A stretch of DNA of 23,354 nucleotides from Pseudomonadota bacterium (GTDB lineage Bacteria > Pseudomonadota > Alphaproteobacteria > Reyranellales > Reyranellaceae). Made by a program: the position numbers and the translations under genes. Under the pieces are notes generated by a model. It ran no database searches. It saw only the letters and a program-made list of their open reading frames with translations, and was not told the DNA's origin. The stretch is from assembly GCA_023436825.1 (NCBI GenBank), contig JAEZHS010000416.1, positions 1-23,354 on the forward strand, given 5' to 3'. Positions 13,914 through 20,789 of this stretch are shown here, piece by piece; position 1 is the first letter of the stretch, and every line of letters starts with the position of its first letter.

Positions 13914-14396
13914 ATGCGGCACGCTCACAGCCTCGACACGCCGCGCATCTCGGCCACCGGCCTGCAGCCGATGCGGGCCCTGTCGCTGTGGCAGCCCTGG
14001 GCGTCGCTCTGCTTCACATTCCTGAAGAAGCACGAGACCCGCCATTGGGGCACGGACTATCGCGGGCCGCTCGCTATCCACGCCGCGCAGAAGCTCGTGA
14101 CCGATCTCAACGATCAACTGCTCGACCTGCTGTGTGATGAGTTCGGCGGCCACTGGGCCCGGGACCTGCCGCGCGGCCGGATGCTGGGCATCGTCGATCT
14201 CACCGACTGCCGGGCCACGGAAGCGCTCGACGTCGACGCGATCGACCGGCTCTGCGGCAACTTCGAGCCCGGCCGCTTCGCCTGGCGCCTCGACAATCCG
14301 CGACTGTTCGAAGATCCGCCCGAGGTCAAGGGCCGCCAGGGCTTCTTCACCTGGCCGATGGCGCCAACGAACCCGGAGAAAGGCAGTTTGAAATGA
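13914..14396 (+). CDS. ASCH-domain protein
   Basis: The 160-residue protein has the ASCH signature: MRALSLWQPWASLCF, KKHETRHW, then DYRGPLAIHAAQKLV, and a later FAWRLDNPRLFE-type strand. ASCH domains bind RNA or modified nucleosides, and some are RNA hydrolases or regulators of translation. ATG 13914 has GGAGG and AGGA upstream. An internal ATG at 13971, at the start of MRALSLWQPW, is the alternative and would give 141 residues. It follows the DUF5131 gene across the opposite-strand gene and overlaps the next start as ATGA. Confidence 0.85.
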   Translation: MRHAHSLDTPRISATGLQPMRALSLWQPWASLCFTFLKKHETRHWGTDYRGPLAIHAAQKLVTDLNDQLLDLLCDEFGGHWARDLPRGRMLGIVDLTDCRATEALDVDAIDRLCGNFEPGRFAWRLDNPRLFEDPPEVKGRQGFFTWPMAPTNPEKGSLK

Positions 14397-14575
14397 CGAC
14401 CAAGGAGAGGGCTGCCGTCATCGATGAATGCGTCGCCGTGGCGCGTTCGGCCGCGACCGTCTTCAAGAACATGGCCGGTAGCGGTCGCAACGACGTGCAG
14501 CGCACGTTCTCGATCAGCAGCGCTGCAGCAAGCAGCGTCGCCGACCAGATCGAGCTACTGAAGGAGAAGCGCTGA
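14393..14575 (+). CDS. Small helical protein of unknown function (60 aa)
   Basis: The start overlaps the ASCH stop as ATGA, and the stop overlaps the next ATG by one base. The product looks like one or two helices (ERAAVIDECVAVARSAAT, SVADQIELLKEKR) with a Ser/Ala-rich middle. No family is recognised. Confidence 0.55.
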   Translation: MTTKERAAVIDECVAVARSAATVFKNMAGSGRNDVQRTFSISSAAASSVADQIELLKEKR

Positions 14576-14883
14576 TGGGCGATCACCTGATCGACGGCGA
14601 GTTCCAGTCCGACAAGTATCCGACCACGCCGCGGGGCAAGGTCCCACTGAGCTGCAAGGACAAGACCGCCCAGGATCTGCTGTGGGAGTATGCCCAGCGC
14701 CGCCGGGCCGTCGATCCTGAATTCTCGGATGACCTCGAGACCGCGCTCAAGAACGCTGGCTTCGTGCCACCTGGAAGTGCGCCCGCCGCGTCCTTCGGCG
14801 TAGACCAATGGAAGTGCGCCTGCGGCTGGTACAATCACGAGCTCCGGAAGCGCTGCCGTAGCTGTGGCGCACAGCACCCATGA
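14575..14883 (+). CDS. Protein with RanBP2-like zinc-finger C-terminus (102 aa)
   Basis: The C-terminus reads WKCACGWYNHELRKRCRSCG. Its C-x-C-x3-N-x6-C-x2-C layout is close to the RanBP2-type zinc finger (W-x-C-x2-4-C-x3-N-x6-C-x2-C), with one residue fewer between the first cysteines. This probably binds Zn2+ and may contact single-stranded RNA or ubiquitin-like partners. The N-terminal part (FQSDKYPTTPRGKVPLSCKD, then DLLWEYAQRRRA) is charged and helical, with no known domain. It is coupled on both sides. Confidence 0.65.
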   Translation: MGDHLIDGEFQSDKYPTTPRGKVPLSCKDKTAQDLLWEYAQRRRAVDPEFSDDLETALKNAGFVPPGSAPAASFGVDQWKCACGWYNHELRKRCRSCGAQHP

Positions 14884-15269
14884 TCATCGTCAGCGTCCAC
14901 CTGTTGAGCGCAGTCACCGGCAAGGTCACCGAGCTCGCCCGCGCTCATATATGCAACATCGGCGGCACTGGCACGGTACGCGACTATGAGATCAGGACCC
15001 TGCGCGGCCGCAGCGCCAGGGCGCTGGACGCCGGCGCCGTGCAGCGGCAGGGCAAGGTGCTCGGGCATCGGTCGCTCGACCTGCACATCTGGCACCTGGT
15101 CGGCAAGGCGCTGCAACGCATCGGCTACACACCGCCGCCGGCGGCAGAAGCTGGCGAGATCGACCGGCTCCGCAAGATCCTGCGCGAGATCGCGTTCCAG
15201 AACGATCCGGCCTGGGCGCAGCAGCTCGCGCGGGATGAGGTCGGCTGCCAGGAGGCGACCGAGGCATGA
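14880..15269 (+). CDS. Unknown phage protein (129 aa)
   Basis: ATG 14880 overlaps the zinc-finger gene's stop as ATGA. The N-terminal MIIVSVHLLSAVTGKVTELA, the later GTVRDYEIRTLRGRSARAL and HIWHLVGKALQRIGY form a pattern I recall from alphaproteobacterial phage hypotheticals. It has no catalytic motif and the function is unknown. Confidence 0.62.
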   Translation: MIIVSVHLLSAVTGKVTELARAHICNIGGTGTVRDYEIRTLRGRSARALDAGAVQRQGKVLGHRSLDLHIWHLVGKALQRIGYTPPPAAEAGEIDRLRKILREIAFQNDPAWAQQLARDEVGCQEATEA

Positions 15270-15499
15270 ACGCGGGCGATTCGATGAAGCGGCGTGGCGG
15301 ACGTCCAAGAGTAAAGAACATCCAGCCGGGCGACAGAGTCCCCTTGAGCCTCCGCGTAACAACAGAAATGAGGGACCGAATCAAGCTGGACGCTGACCGA
15401 TCGGGACGGTCCATGAGCCAGGAAGCTGAGCTTCGATTGGAGATGAGCTTCGATCGCGAAGCCATTGTGCAATCCATCCTTCAGGCAGTTAAGAAATGA
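15266..15499 (+). CDS. Arc-like ribbon-helix-helix DNA-binding protein 1
   Basis: The 77-residue protein has a typical Arc/MetJ-type layout: a short strand (VPLSLRVTTEMRDRI), then a helix LDADRSGRSMSQEAELRLEM. A basic N-terminus (KRRGGRPRVKN) would contact DNA. Like Arc it should bind as a dimer of dimers. The stop overlaps the start of a second Arc-like gene, so the two may be co-translated and possibly heterodimerise. Confidence 0.75.
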   Translation: MNAGDSMKRRGGRPRVKNIQPGDRVPLSLRVTTEMRDRIKLDADRSGRSMSQEAELRLEMSFDREAIVQSILQAVKK

Positions 15500-15756
15500 C
15501 CCAAAAGCGCGGCCGGCCCTCACTCCCCGAATCCCGCCGGCTCGGTATGATCGGAGTGCACGTCTGCAAAGCCATGCGCCAGAGGCTTGCGGCGGCGGCT
15601 GCAGAAGCCGGACGATCACTATCGCAGGAATGCGCGATGAGGCTCGAGATATCATTCGAGCGAGAGGAAATCGTTGCCAGCGCAATTCGGACGCTGATGG
15701 AAGAGCTACCGCGTGGCCGAGATGTGGTGGGCAGCCGGGAGGTCGCCGAGGCATGA
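15496..15756 (+). CDS. Arc-like ribbon-helix-helix DNA-binding protein 2
   Basis: The 86-residue protein has the same fold as the preceding gene: strand MIGVHVCKAMRQRLAAAAAE, then a helix after GRSLSQECAMRLEIS, and a basic start (QKRGRPSLPESRR). The shared S-x-S-Q-E-x-x-x-R-L-E core shows they arose by duplication and then diverged. Its TGA overlaps the excisionase-like start as ATGA. It probably tunes the integrase/excisionase end of the operon. Confidence 0.72.
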   Translation: MTQKRGRPSLPESRRLGMIGVHVCKAMRQRLAAAAAEAGRSLSQECAMRLEISFEREEIVASAIRTLMEELPRGRDVVGSREVAEA

Positions 15757-16103
15757 GCACGGACCTCTCCCTCACCGAGCTCGCCGGCCAGATGGGCTGG
15801 TCGCGCCGCACGCTCGTGCGCAAGCTGGCCGAGCATGAGATTCCAACCTATGGTTCCGGCCGGCTGGAGCGCATCGAGCCACAGAACGTCGCGCTCCTGA
15901 AGGCCAAGGAGGCGCGGTGCCGTACAAGCTCTTCCCACCTGGGCACCGGGGCCCCTGCTGGTACGCGCGGGGCACGGACAGCACGGGCCCCTTCGAAGTC
16001 TCGACAGGCAAAGATGCTAAACGCGATGCTACGCGGTGGGTCGAAGAGGTATTCCTCCCCAGCCGGGCGCGTCGTCGCGTTCCCGGCATCGGCGAAACCG
16101 TAG
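15753..16103 (+). CDS. Excisionase-like HTH protein with C-terminus overlapping integrase
   Basis: Residues 1-55 are an HTH of the MerR/excisionase type (TELAGQMGWSRRTLVRKLAE, then EIPTYGSGRLERIEPQNVALL). A Ser/Arg/Ala-rich tail continues in the +1-shifted frame of the integrase to TGA 16103, giving 116 residues. The last 61 codons overlap the integrase reading frame. The start overlaps the upstream stop as ATGA. It is likely to control excision. The long tail may be real, or the native protein may end earlier if a frameshift has occurred. Confidence 0.55.
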   Translation: MSTDLSLTELAGQMGWSRRTLVRKLAEHEIPTYGSGRLERIEPQNVALLKAKEARCRTSSSHLGTGAPAGTRGARTARAPSKSRQAKMLNAMLRGGSKRYSSPAGRVVAFPASAKP

Positions 16104-16966
16104 GCTTCGCCGACGCTGCCCGCTTCTACAAGGCCGCCAAGCCACATCTCAGCCGCAGCGACATCCGCAAGATCGATGCGATCGCGGCCGAGATCGGCGA
16201 CATTGATTGCCGGCTGGTCAACCATGCCCGCCTCGTCGAGGCCGCCGACGCGCTGAAGCCCGGCCTCAAGCCGTCCACCCAGAACCGCTACGTCATCGGG
16301 CCCGGGGCGGCGGTGTTGCACTACGCCAATGAAAACAAGTGGTGCGAGTACCAGCGCATCCGGAAGCTGAAGGAGAGCCGCAAATCGCCGCGGAGCCCGG
16401 CCACGCCGGACACGATGGCCAAGCTGTTCGAGCACCTCGAGGATCCTCCGCACGAGCTCGCGCCGCAGTGGAACGGCGTCGATCCCAACCTTCCCTACAA
16501 ACGCCTGCTGCTTGCCCTGCTGTTCGAGACCGGACTGCGCCTCGGTCATCTCCTGAGCGTCGTCTGGACCAACATCCACCTGCCTGACGGGCGCATCGGC
16601 GTGGCCATCCCCAAGAGCGACGAGCTCGCTCTGGTGCCGATCTCGGCCGTGACGGTGGCGATGCTGGCCAACCTGCCGGACGCCGAGAAGACCGGCCGGC
16701 TGTTCCCGTGGTCAACGCGGCGCGGGGTCTATGCCTGGCTCGACCGCGTCCGCAAGCGGGCCAAGGTCCACTACACCCCTCACCTGAGCCGCCACGCCCT
16801 CGCCACGGCCGCCCAGGACATCCCCGACAAGAAGGCCGCAGAACTGGGCGTGTGGCTCGATCCACGCAGCCTTCACCGATACCAGCACGTGAAGCCCGAC
16901 CCCATTCCGGGGCGAGATGCGGGCTTCCTGATGGCCACGAAGTCGGCAGCGAGGAAAGCCGGCTGA
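15917..16966 (+). CDS. int: Tyrosine site-specific integrase
   Basis: The 349-residue protein has GTG 15917 with a strong internal Shine-Dalgarno sequence, AAGGAGG (15906-15912), inside the excisionase frame. The N-terminal MPYKLFPPGHRGPCWYARG matches other alphaproteobacterial phage integrases. The catalytic set is visible: Arg in TGLRLGHLLSVVW, a Lys in the beta-hairpin (IPKSDELALVPIS), HLSRHALAT with the His-x-x-Arg, and the nucleophile Tyr in HRYQHVKPD preceded by LGVWLDPRS. The usual second His/Trp is Trp in LGVW. It would integrate the phage at the tRNA-Glu 3' end directly downstream. Confidence 0.92.
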   Translation: MPYKLFPPGHRGPCWYARGTDSTGPFEVSTGKDAKRDATRWVEEVFLPSRARRRVPGIGETVGFADAARFYKAAKPHLSRSDIRKIDAIAAEIGDIDCRLVNHARLVEAADALKPGLKPSTQNRYVIGPGAAVLHYANENKWCEYQRIRKLKESRKSPRSPATPDTMAKLFEHLEDPPHELAPQWNGVDPNLPYKRLLLALLFETGLRLGHLLSVVWTNIHLPDGRIGVAIPKSDELALVPISAVTVAMLANLPDAEKTGRLFPWSTRRGVYAWLDRVRKRAKVHYTPHLSRHALATAAQDIPDKKAAELGVWLDPRSLHRYQHVKPDPIPGRDAGFLMATKSAARKAG

Positions 16967-17036
16967 CCAAGACCGTTTATGGGGACGCGCCGGTGACAGC
17001 GGGGGCAAGTCATTGATTTCCCTGAGGCCGGCCTCT

Positions 17037-17082
17037 CCCTCTCAAGGCTGAAACACGGGTTCGAATCCCGTAGGGAGCGCCA
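17037..17082 (+). repeat. tRNA-Glu(CUC) 3' fragment, likely attR
   Basis: The sequence from the anticodon loop (CTCTCAA, anticodon CUC) through the variable region, T arm (ACGGG-TTCGAAT-CCCGT) and acceptor strand to CCA forms the 3' part of a tRNA-Glu. The 5' half is absent: upstream bases cannot form the D arm or the acceptor partner. This is what integration at a tRNA 3' end leaves at one junction. The intact gene should be at the left end of the prophage. Confidence 0.8.
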
Positions 17083-17535
17083 ACGAAATCCTTTGAAATT
17101 GCTGCTTTCTTCACTCGCGCGTCTCGTTGCGCGTTGTGGACAAGTGGCAGGGATGGACAGAAATGGACCGCGAAGCTGGGGCAGGCGCCTTGGAATTTCC
17201 GGCTTCTTCCGCGTCACCGCTCCCCGGTTCCTGGTCTTTGCGAACGCAGCGAGGAATGGGGCCAAATATGCCCGCCGTGTTCGCGGTCGTGAGCGCCTGC
17301 AATCCTAACCGAGATCGTGACGAGGCTCGCGCGTACTGTCGCCGACGAGATGCGATCCACGCCCTCCATCGCCAGAGACGCTCCGCGCTGCAGTTTCCAC
17401 AAGTTCACCGACGGCCGCGCCTGTACGCAGGCGCGCACGCCGTTCAGCGTCGTCTATCAGCCGACCGGCGACGGCCGAGCGAGCTCCAGCTCGGGCAACG
17501 CAAGGCCGTCGAAGCCCAGCGGCGGCGGCGTCAAG
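17083..17535. other. Region without a supported gene
   Basis: This 453-bp stretch follows the tRNA fragment. Plus- and minus-strand ORFs exist but have an Arg/Ala/Ser-rich shadow look, and none has a plausible Shine-Dalgarno or domain. It may be degenerate host or element sequence left by an earlier integration at the same tRNA. Confidence 0.5.
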
Positions 17536-17901
17536 TCAGTCAAGCCCAAGCCAGGTGCGCGCTTCCTCGATCGACGTGAACAGCAGCATCGGCAGATTGG
17601 GGCCGCCGAGGTTCATGTAGCGCTGCAGGATCTCGCTCGCTTCCTTGTTCGCCGTGACTGCGGCGAGGGAACCGCGCGGATCGTACGCTGCGTAGGCGCT
17701 TACCCGCGCGCCCAGCATCATGACGTCGTCGTCGTTGAGCTTCGGCTCGGCCTCGCGAGCGTCGAACAGCTTGGGATAGGGCATCGCGTCCTGCCCCGCG
17801 ACCGCATCCAAGTAGTCCACGATTTCATCGAGGACGACGGGCCCATGGGCCCTGGCGCTGACGAACTTCCTATTGTGATCAATCTGATATTCGATGGGCA
17901 A
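17536..17901 (-). CDS. SpoIIAA/STAS-like cytoplasmic protein
   Basis: The start is TTG 17901, with GGAG 8 nt upstream; ATG 17925 has its only Shine-Dalgarno touching it and is less likely. The 121-residue protein has an alternating beta-alpha pattern (LPIEYQIDHNRKFVSARAHG, LDEIVDYLDAVAG, KLFDAREAEPKL, then SEILQRYMNLGG and EEARTWLGL). This is typical of SpoIIAA/STAS-like proteins common in alphaproteobacteria. A phospho-signalling or protein-binding role is usual for the fold, but no phospho-site is diagnostic here. The gene lies between two tRNA-Glu fragments. Confidence 0.7.
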   Translation of the reverse strand: MPIEYQIDHNRKFVSARAHGPVVLDEIVDYLDAVAGQDAMPYPKLFDAREAEPKLNDDDVMMLGARVSAYAAYDPRGSLAAVTANKEASEILQRYMNLGGPNLPMLLFTSIEEARTWLGLD

Positions 17902-17925
17902 CTTCGCTACTCCAGGCCAACACAT

Positions 17926-18169
17926 CCTCGAGAACAGATTAGCCGGGCTTCAGGAACGCGCCACCTACGCGGTGATGCAGAACCAGCGGCTATCCCGACA
18001 CGCCCAGATGTCGGTGTAGTGGCCGCTGCCGGGCCTGCCGTCAAGATAGCCGAAGCTGAGGCGGGGCGGTGCACGATTCGACGCGGCCGAGCGGACGCTC
18101 GCCCGGCTCGACCGCGAGATGGCGGAGCGGATGGCGGCCTGCTCGGCCCCCGTTCGTCCTGGTCAACGG
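17926..18169. other. Degenerate sequence before second tRNA fragment
   Basis: There is no credible full gene. On the plus strand a short coding-like stretch, FDAAERTLARLDREMAERMA, near 18079-18140 looks like a coiled-coil remnant of a lost gene. The last part (about 18145-18168, GCCCCCGTTCGTC) faintly resembles the 5' half of tRNA-Glu, but it cannot pair with the acceptor strand that follows. Confidence 0.4.
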
Positions 18170-18215
18170 CCCTCTCAAGCCTGAAACACGGGTTCGAATC
18201 CCGTAAGGAGCACCA
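18170..18215 (+). repeat. Second tRNA-Glu 3' fragment (imperfect copy of attR)
   Basis: The fragment is identical to 17037-17082 at 43 of 46 positions; the three differences are in the anticodon stem, the acceptor strand and the discriminator base (G to A). It is 1133 bp from the first copy in the same orientation. It could be an attachment-site relic of another element that used the same tRNA, or a truncated host tRNA-Glu. Confidence 0.72.
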
Positions 18216-18239
18216 ATTTCACAAGTTTTGGCCCGCACG

Positions 18240-19100
18240 CTACTCGCGAAGTGAGCGGACGATTTCACGACCTGCGATCGGCAGGTAGTCGGCAGCATAG
18301 TGATGAAAATCAGCGCCGCCCTCGGCAAGCGCGCGCTGCTGGCCGTCCCGCTCCACGAAGCGGCGCGGGTCGAGGACGGGGAGACCGGCTTGGCGGGCCG
18401 CCTCGATCGTCTTGTCGATGTGCTCGATCCTCTCGCCGAGCAGGCGGCCGTCGGCCAGTCGGACCGCGACATGAGGCACGACCAGGATGGGGCACGCCAC
18501 CATGCTGCGCAGCCTGGCCATGCCCTCGGCAATCGCCTCTGAAGAGAGCGTCACCAACCCGATTTCCCGCAGCATTCGCCGGTGGGTCTCCGTCAGCGCG
18601 CGCGACCGGCGCAGGGCGGCTTCGACCGCCTCGATGACGTCGTCCGGCGCCGGCTGCCCCCGGTGGACGTCACTCCACCAGGCCTCCCCGGCTTCGCCCG
18701 CCGGCGCGACAAGCTGGCGGTGGATTTCGTTGATGTTCAGCGTATGGCCCATCGCCGCATAGTGCTTGTCGGTGCAAACCTCGATGACCAGCCGTTGGGC
18801 ATCGCCGACGATGCGCGGCATCGACCGTCCGGCGCGCCAGTCCCTGAACGCAAATGGCGCAATCCCGGCCGGTATCGAGATCGTTCCCGTAAGCAGACCG
18901 AGGAACTGGATCATCTCGTGCACGTCGTGGAGATAGATCGGCGTGCGCGACTTGACGTGTCGATTGAGGTAGTCGACCTCGCCGGGCACAGCGGTCAGGG
19001 GATCGTGCACCCGACACGATCCCAGGGCGAAGACGCGCAAGCGGTTGTCACCGCCCCTCGATTTCCGCCAAAGCGTGGTCAGCAAGCTCACGGCATTCAT
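18240..19100 (-). CDS. SGNH/GSCFA-like putative hydrolase
   Basis: The 286-residue protein starts at ATG 19100, overlapping the methyltransferase stop as ATGA. Near the N-terminus is VFALGSCRVHDPL, a GSC nucleophile motif like those of SGNH/GSCFA hydrolases. Near the C-terminus is GADFHHYAADYLPIAG, a D-x-H block fitting the catalytic Asp/His of the fold. It lacks a signal peptide and is probably cytoplasmic. Such proteins often sit in gene clusters for surface glycans and may remove or transfer acyl groups. The adjacent methyltransferase and membrane protein support a glycan-modification setting. The assignment is from two motifs only. Confidence 0.6.
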   Translation of the reverse strand: MNAVSLLTTLWRKSRGGDNRLRVFALGSCRVHDPLTAVPGEVDYLNRHVKSRTPIYLHDVHEMIQFLGLLTGTISIPAGIAPFAFRDWRAGRSMPRIVGDAQRLVIEVCTDKHYAAMGHTLNINEIHRQLVAPAGEAGEAWWSDVHRGQPAPDDVIEAVEAALRRSRALTETHRRMLREIGLVTLSSEAIAEGMARLRSMVACPILVVPHVAVRLADGRLLGERIEHIDKTIEAARQAGLPVLDPRRFVERDGQQRALAEGGADFHHYAADYLPIAGREIVRSLRE

Positions 19101-19819
19101 ACCGGCCAGAAACGGCGCAGCGTCGACGCCAAGCCGAAGCCGCGCCGTACCGGATTGGTGAACAGATAGTAGCGACCACCTGCTCCCAGATCGAGAAAGA
19201 GCTCGGGATCGCGCAAGCCCGCTTCGGCAAACAAGGCCAGCGCTTCGGGCTCCTGATGGCGCTCGGTCCGGTAATCGAAGAACCGCTGGACGTCCGACAG
19301 CACGAACGGATAGCGACGCATCGCGCGCAGCACCGCGAGCTGCCCGGGCCGGCTGCAGGAGGCGACGAGGTTGGTCGTGAGAACCATCGAACCGGGCTGC
19401 GGCCGAGGGCCGAACCGAGCCGGGAACTCGGCTCGGACCAGGCGCACATTGGCCGTAAGCGCCGGCTCGACGCGCTGCAGCATGCCGCGCAGTGTCGCGG
19501 CGCTGCGGCCGCGCAAAGGATTGGCTTCGAAGCCGACCGTCTTGAACCCGTTCCAGCCGAGCAGGAACATCAATTGGCCGAAGCCGCTCCCGACTTCGTC
19601 CACGCGATGGACGCCGAGACCGCACGACAGGAGCTTGCGGGCGAGCGCGATCTCGTACTCGAGAAAGACCTGCCCGAGCCGGATCCTCGAATCGTAGTAG
19701 TTGTAGGCGCCGCTTCCTTCGATGCCGGATCGCTCGAGGAGATCGTGCATGGCCGGCAGCAGAAGCTCGCGCAGCCGGTCCGCCCATGGCGGGTCGCCCC
19801 TGTCTTCAGCGTTCCCCAT
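19097..19819 (-). CDS. Class I SAM-dependent methyltransferase
   Basis: The 240-residue protein has an AdoMet-binding motif I VDEVGSGFGQLMFLLGW (73-89). An acidic residue follows at the end of strand 2 in TVGFEANPL, and a motif IV-like TNLVAS lies further on. The C-terminus (YYLFTNPVRRGFGLAS) is less conserved. The stop overlaps the SGNH-like gene start as ATGA, so the two are translationally coupled. The substrate is not predictable; glycan or lipid O-methylation is the natural guess from the cluster. No strong Shine-Dalgarno sequence lies before ATG 19819. Confidence 0.75.
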   Translation of the reverse strand: MGNAEDRGDPPWADRLRELLLPAMHDLLERSGIEGSGAYNYYDSRIRLGQVFLEYEIALARKLLSCGLGVHRVDEVGSGFGQLMFLLGWNGFKTVGFEANPLRGRSAATLRGMLQRVEPALTANVRLVRAEFPARFGPRPQPGSMVLTTNLVASCSRPGQLAVLRAMRRYPFVLSDVQRFFDYRTERHQEPEALALFAEAGLRDPELFLDLGAGGRYYLFTNPVRRGFGLASTLRRFWPV

Positions 19820-19844
19820 CGGCGATTGCTAAAGCGTTTCCGGT

Positions 19845-19872
19845 TCAAATGGAATTGCGACGTTCCATTTGA
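19845..19872. repeat. Perfect 10-bp inverted repeat between divergent genes
   Basis: TCAAATGGAA (19845-19854) and TTCCATTTGA (19863-19872) are perfect inverse complements with an 8-nt spacer. Weaker symmetry continues outward (AAAGCG-like flanks). It lies 26 bp upstream of the minus-strand methyltransferase and about 135 bp from the plus-strand one. It could be a regulator site, a hairpin or a dispersed palindromic repeat. Confidence 0.55.
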
Positions 19873-20005
19873 GCAGAAAAGCGCGCTGCCATGCAGGCGT
19901 CGCGTAGGGCAATCGAGAGGCCTTGCAAGACGGCCCGTCAGGTGCATCGCCTTTTCGAAGCCGACCTCTTCCTTACGGGGGTGAGGGTGCTATAGAACAT
20001 CCCCC

Positions 20006-20766
20006 ATGGGCTACAATCACGCCTACTTCGGCCGTGCGGTGCAGAGGTGGATTGACATCGGGTGGCTGGCAAAAGGACACAGGCTGATAGAGTTCGGCGC
20101 CCAGGAATTCTTTGACGACGTTGAGCAGGTACGCAACGGCGTACGCGGCTTTCTGCTGAAGCAGGGTTTCGACCCTGTCGTCGCGGAGGGCATTATCGGA
20201 ACCGGCCTGCCGAGGGTGCGTCTGATCTACGAAATGCTCGGCATAGATTACACCGCGATCGACGTTGACGGCGCTTTCGGATCGACCTTCTTCGACCTCA
20301 ACACCTACACAACGCCCAAGGACTGGATGGGCACCTTCGACTTCATCAATGACGAGGGCACAATCGAGCACCTGGTGAATCCGATCAACTGCTTCCATGT
20401 CGCGCACGACATGGCAAAGGTCGGTGGCGTCATCCGCCACAGCTTCCCCTTGATCGGCTGGCGGGAACACGGCTTCTTCTATCCGACCGCCAAATTCTGC
20501 GCGTACCTCGTCGGCGACAATGGATACGAGCTCCTGCAGGCTGAAGCGAGAGCACTAGCCCCACGCCGTTTGAAGATCCCTTCTTCAAGATGATGAAGGG
20601 CCAGGAGACCCCGGCCGTCACCAACCTCTGGGCACGCCTGACCTATCGCAAGGTGCGCGATCAAACCTTTGTCATCCCGGTCGATCATGTCGGTGGCCTG
20701 TCGGCAGACGACGCCAAGCGGCGCTTACGGGAACACTACGACAGAACGGCCGGCAATCGGCTCTAG
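20006..20766 (+). pseudogene. SAM-dependent methyltransferase, frameshifted near its 3' end
   Basis: The first frame from ATG 20006 gives 195 residues. It contains YTAIDVDG (acidic end of strand 2), FDFINDEGTIEHLVNPINCFH and KVGGVIRHSFPLIGWREHGFF, typical of class I methyltransferases acting on sugars or similar. After NGYELLQAEA it becomes an unlikely tail. In the next frame, from about 20559, a convincing continuation reads TPFEDPFFKMMKGQETPAVT and ends at TAG 20766. A single-base deletion near 20540-20560 would join them into about 253 residues. No Shine-Dalgarno sequence is seen before ATG 20006, and a -10-like TATAGA lies about 10 nt upstream, so the message may be leaderless. Confidence 0.7.
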
Positions 20767-20789
20767 CCATCTCATTCTGATCCAGACAT

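Larger units (their letters stand above)
1..17082. mobile_element. Temperate prophage, right part (left end outside window)
   Basis: A lysis-lysogeny switch at 7.1-8.25 kb, with a repressor and divergent outward operons, is flanked on the left by a phage helicase and C5 methyltransferase and on the right by a tyrosine integrase. A 3' fragment of a tRNA-Glu gene lies immediately beyond the integrase, which fits site-specific integration at the 3' end of that tRNA. No capsid, tail, terminase or lysis gene is visible, so the structural half must lie to the left of position 1 if the phage is complete. The tRNA fragment points rightward, so the intact tRNA-Glu (attL side) is expected beyond the left edge. 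An integrated plasmid-like element is less likely because the repressor, Cro-like and CII-like organisation is phage-like. Confidence 0.88.

Noticed and set aside
16873..17265. 130-residue minus-strand ORF containing SLRDSNPC
   Set aside because: This is the well-known false ORF made by translating the antisense of a tRNA 3' end; it covers the tRNA-Glu fragment.
17317..18288. 323-residue plus-strand ORF
   Set aside because: Ser/Arg/Lys-rich with no domain; it runs antisense to the SpoIIAA-like gene and across the second tRNA fragment.
18041..18532. 163-residue minus-strand ORF containing GIRTRVSGL
   Set aside because: Same kind of artefact: antisense of the second tRNA-Glu fragment.
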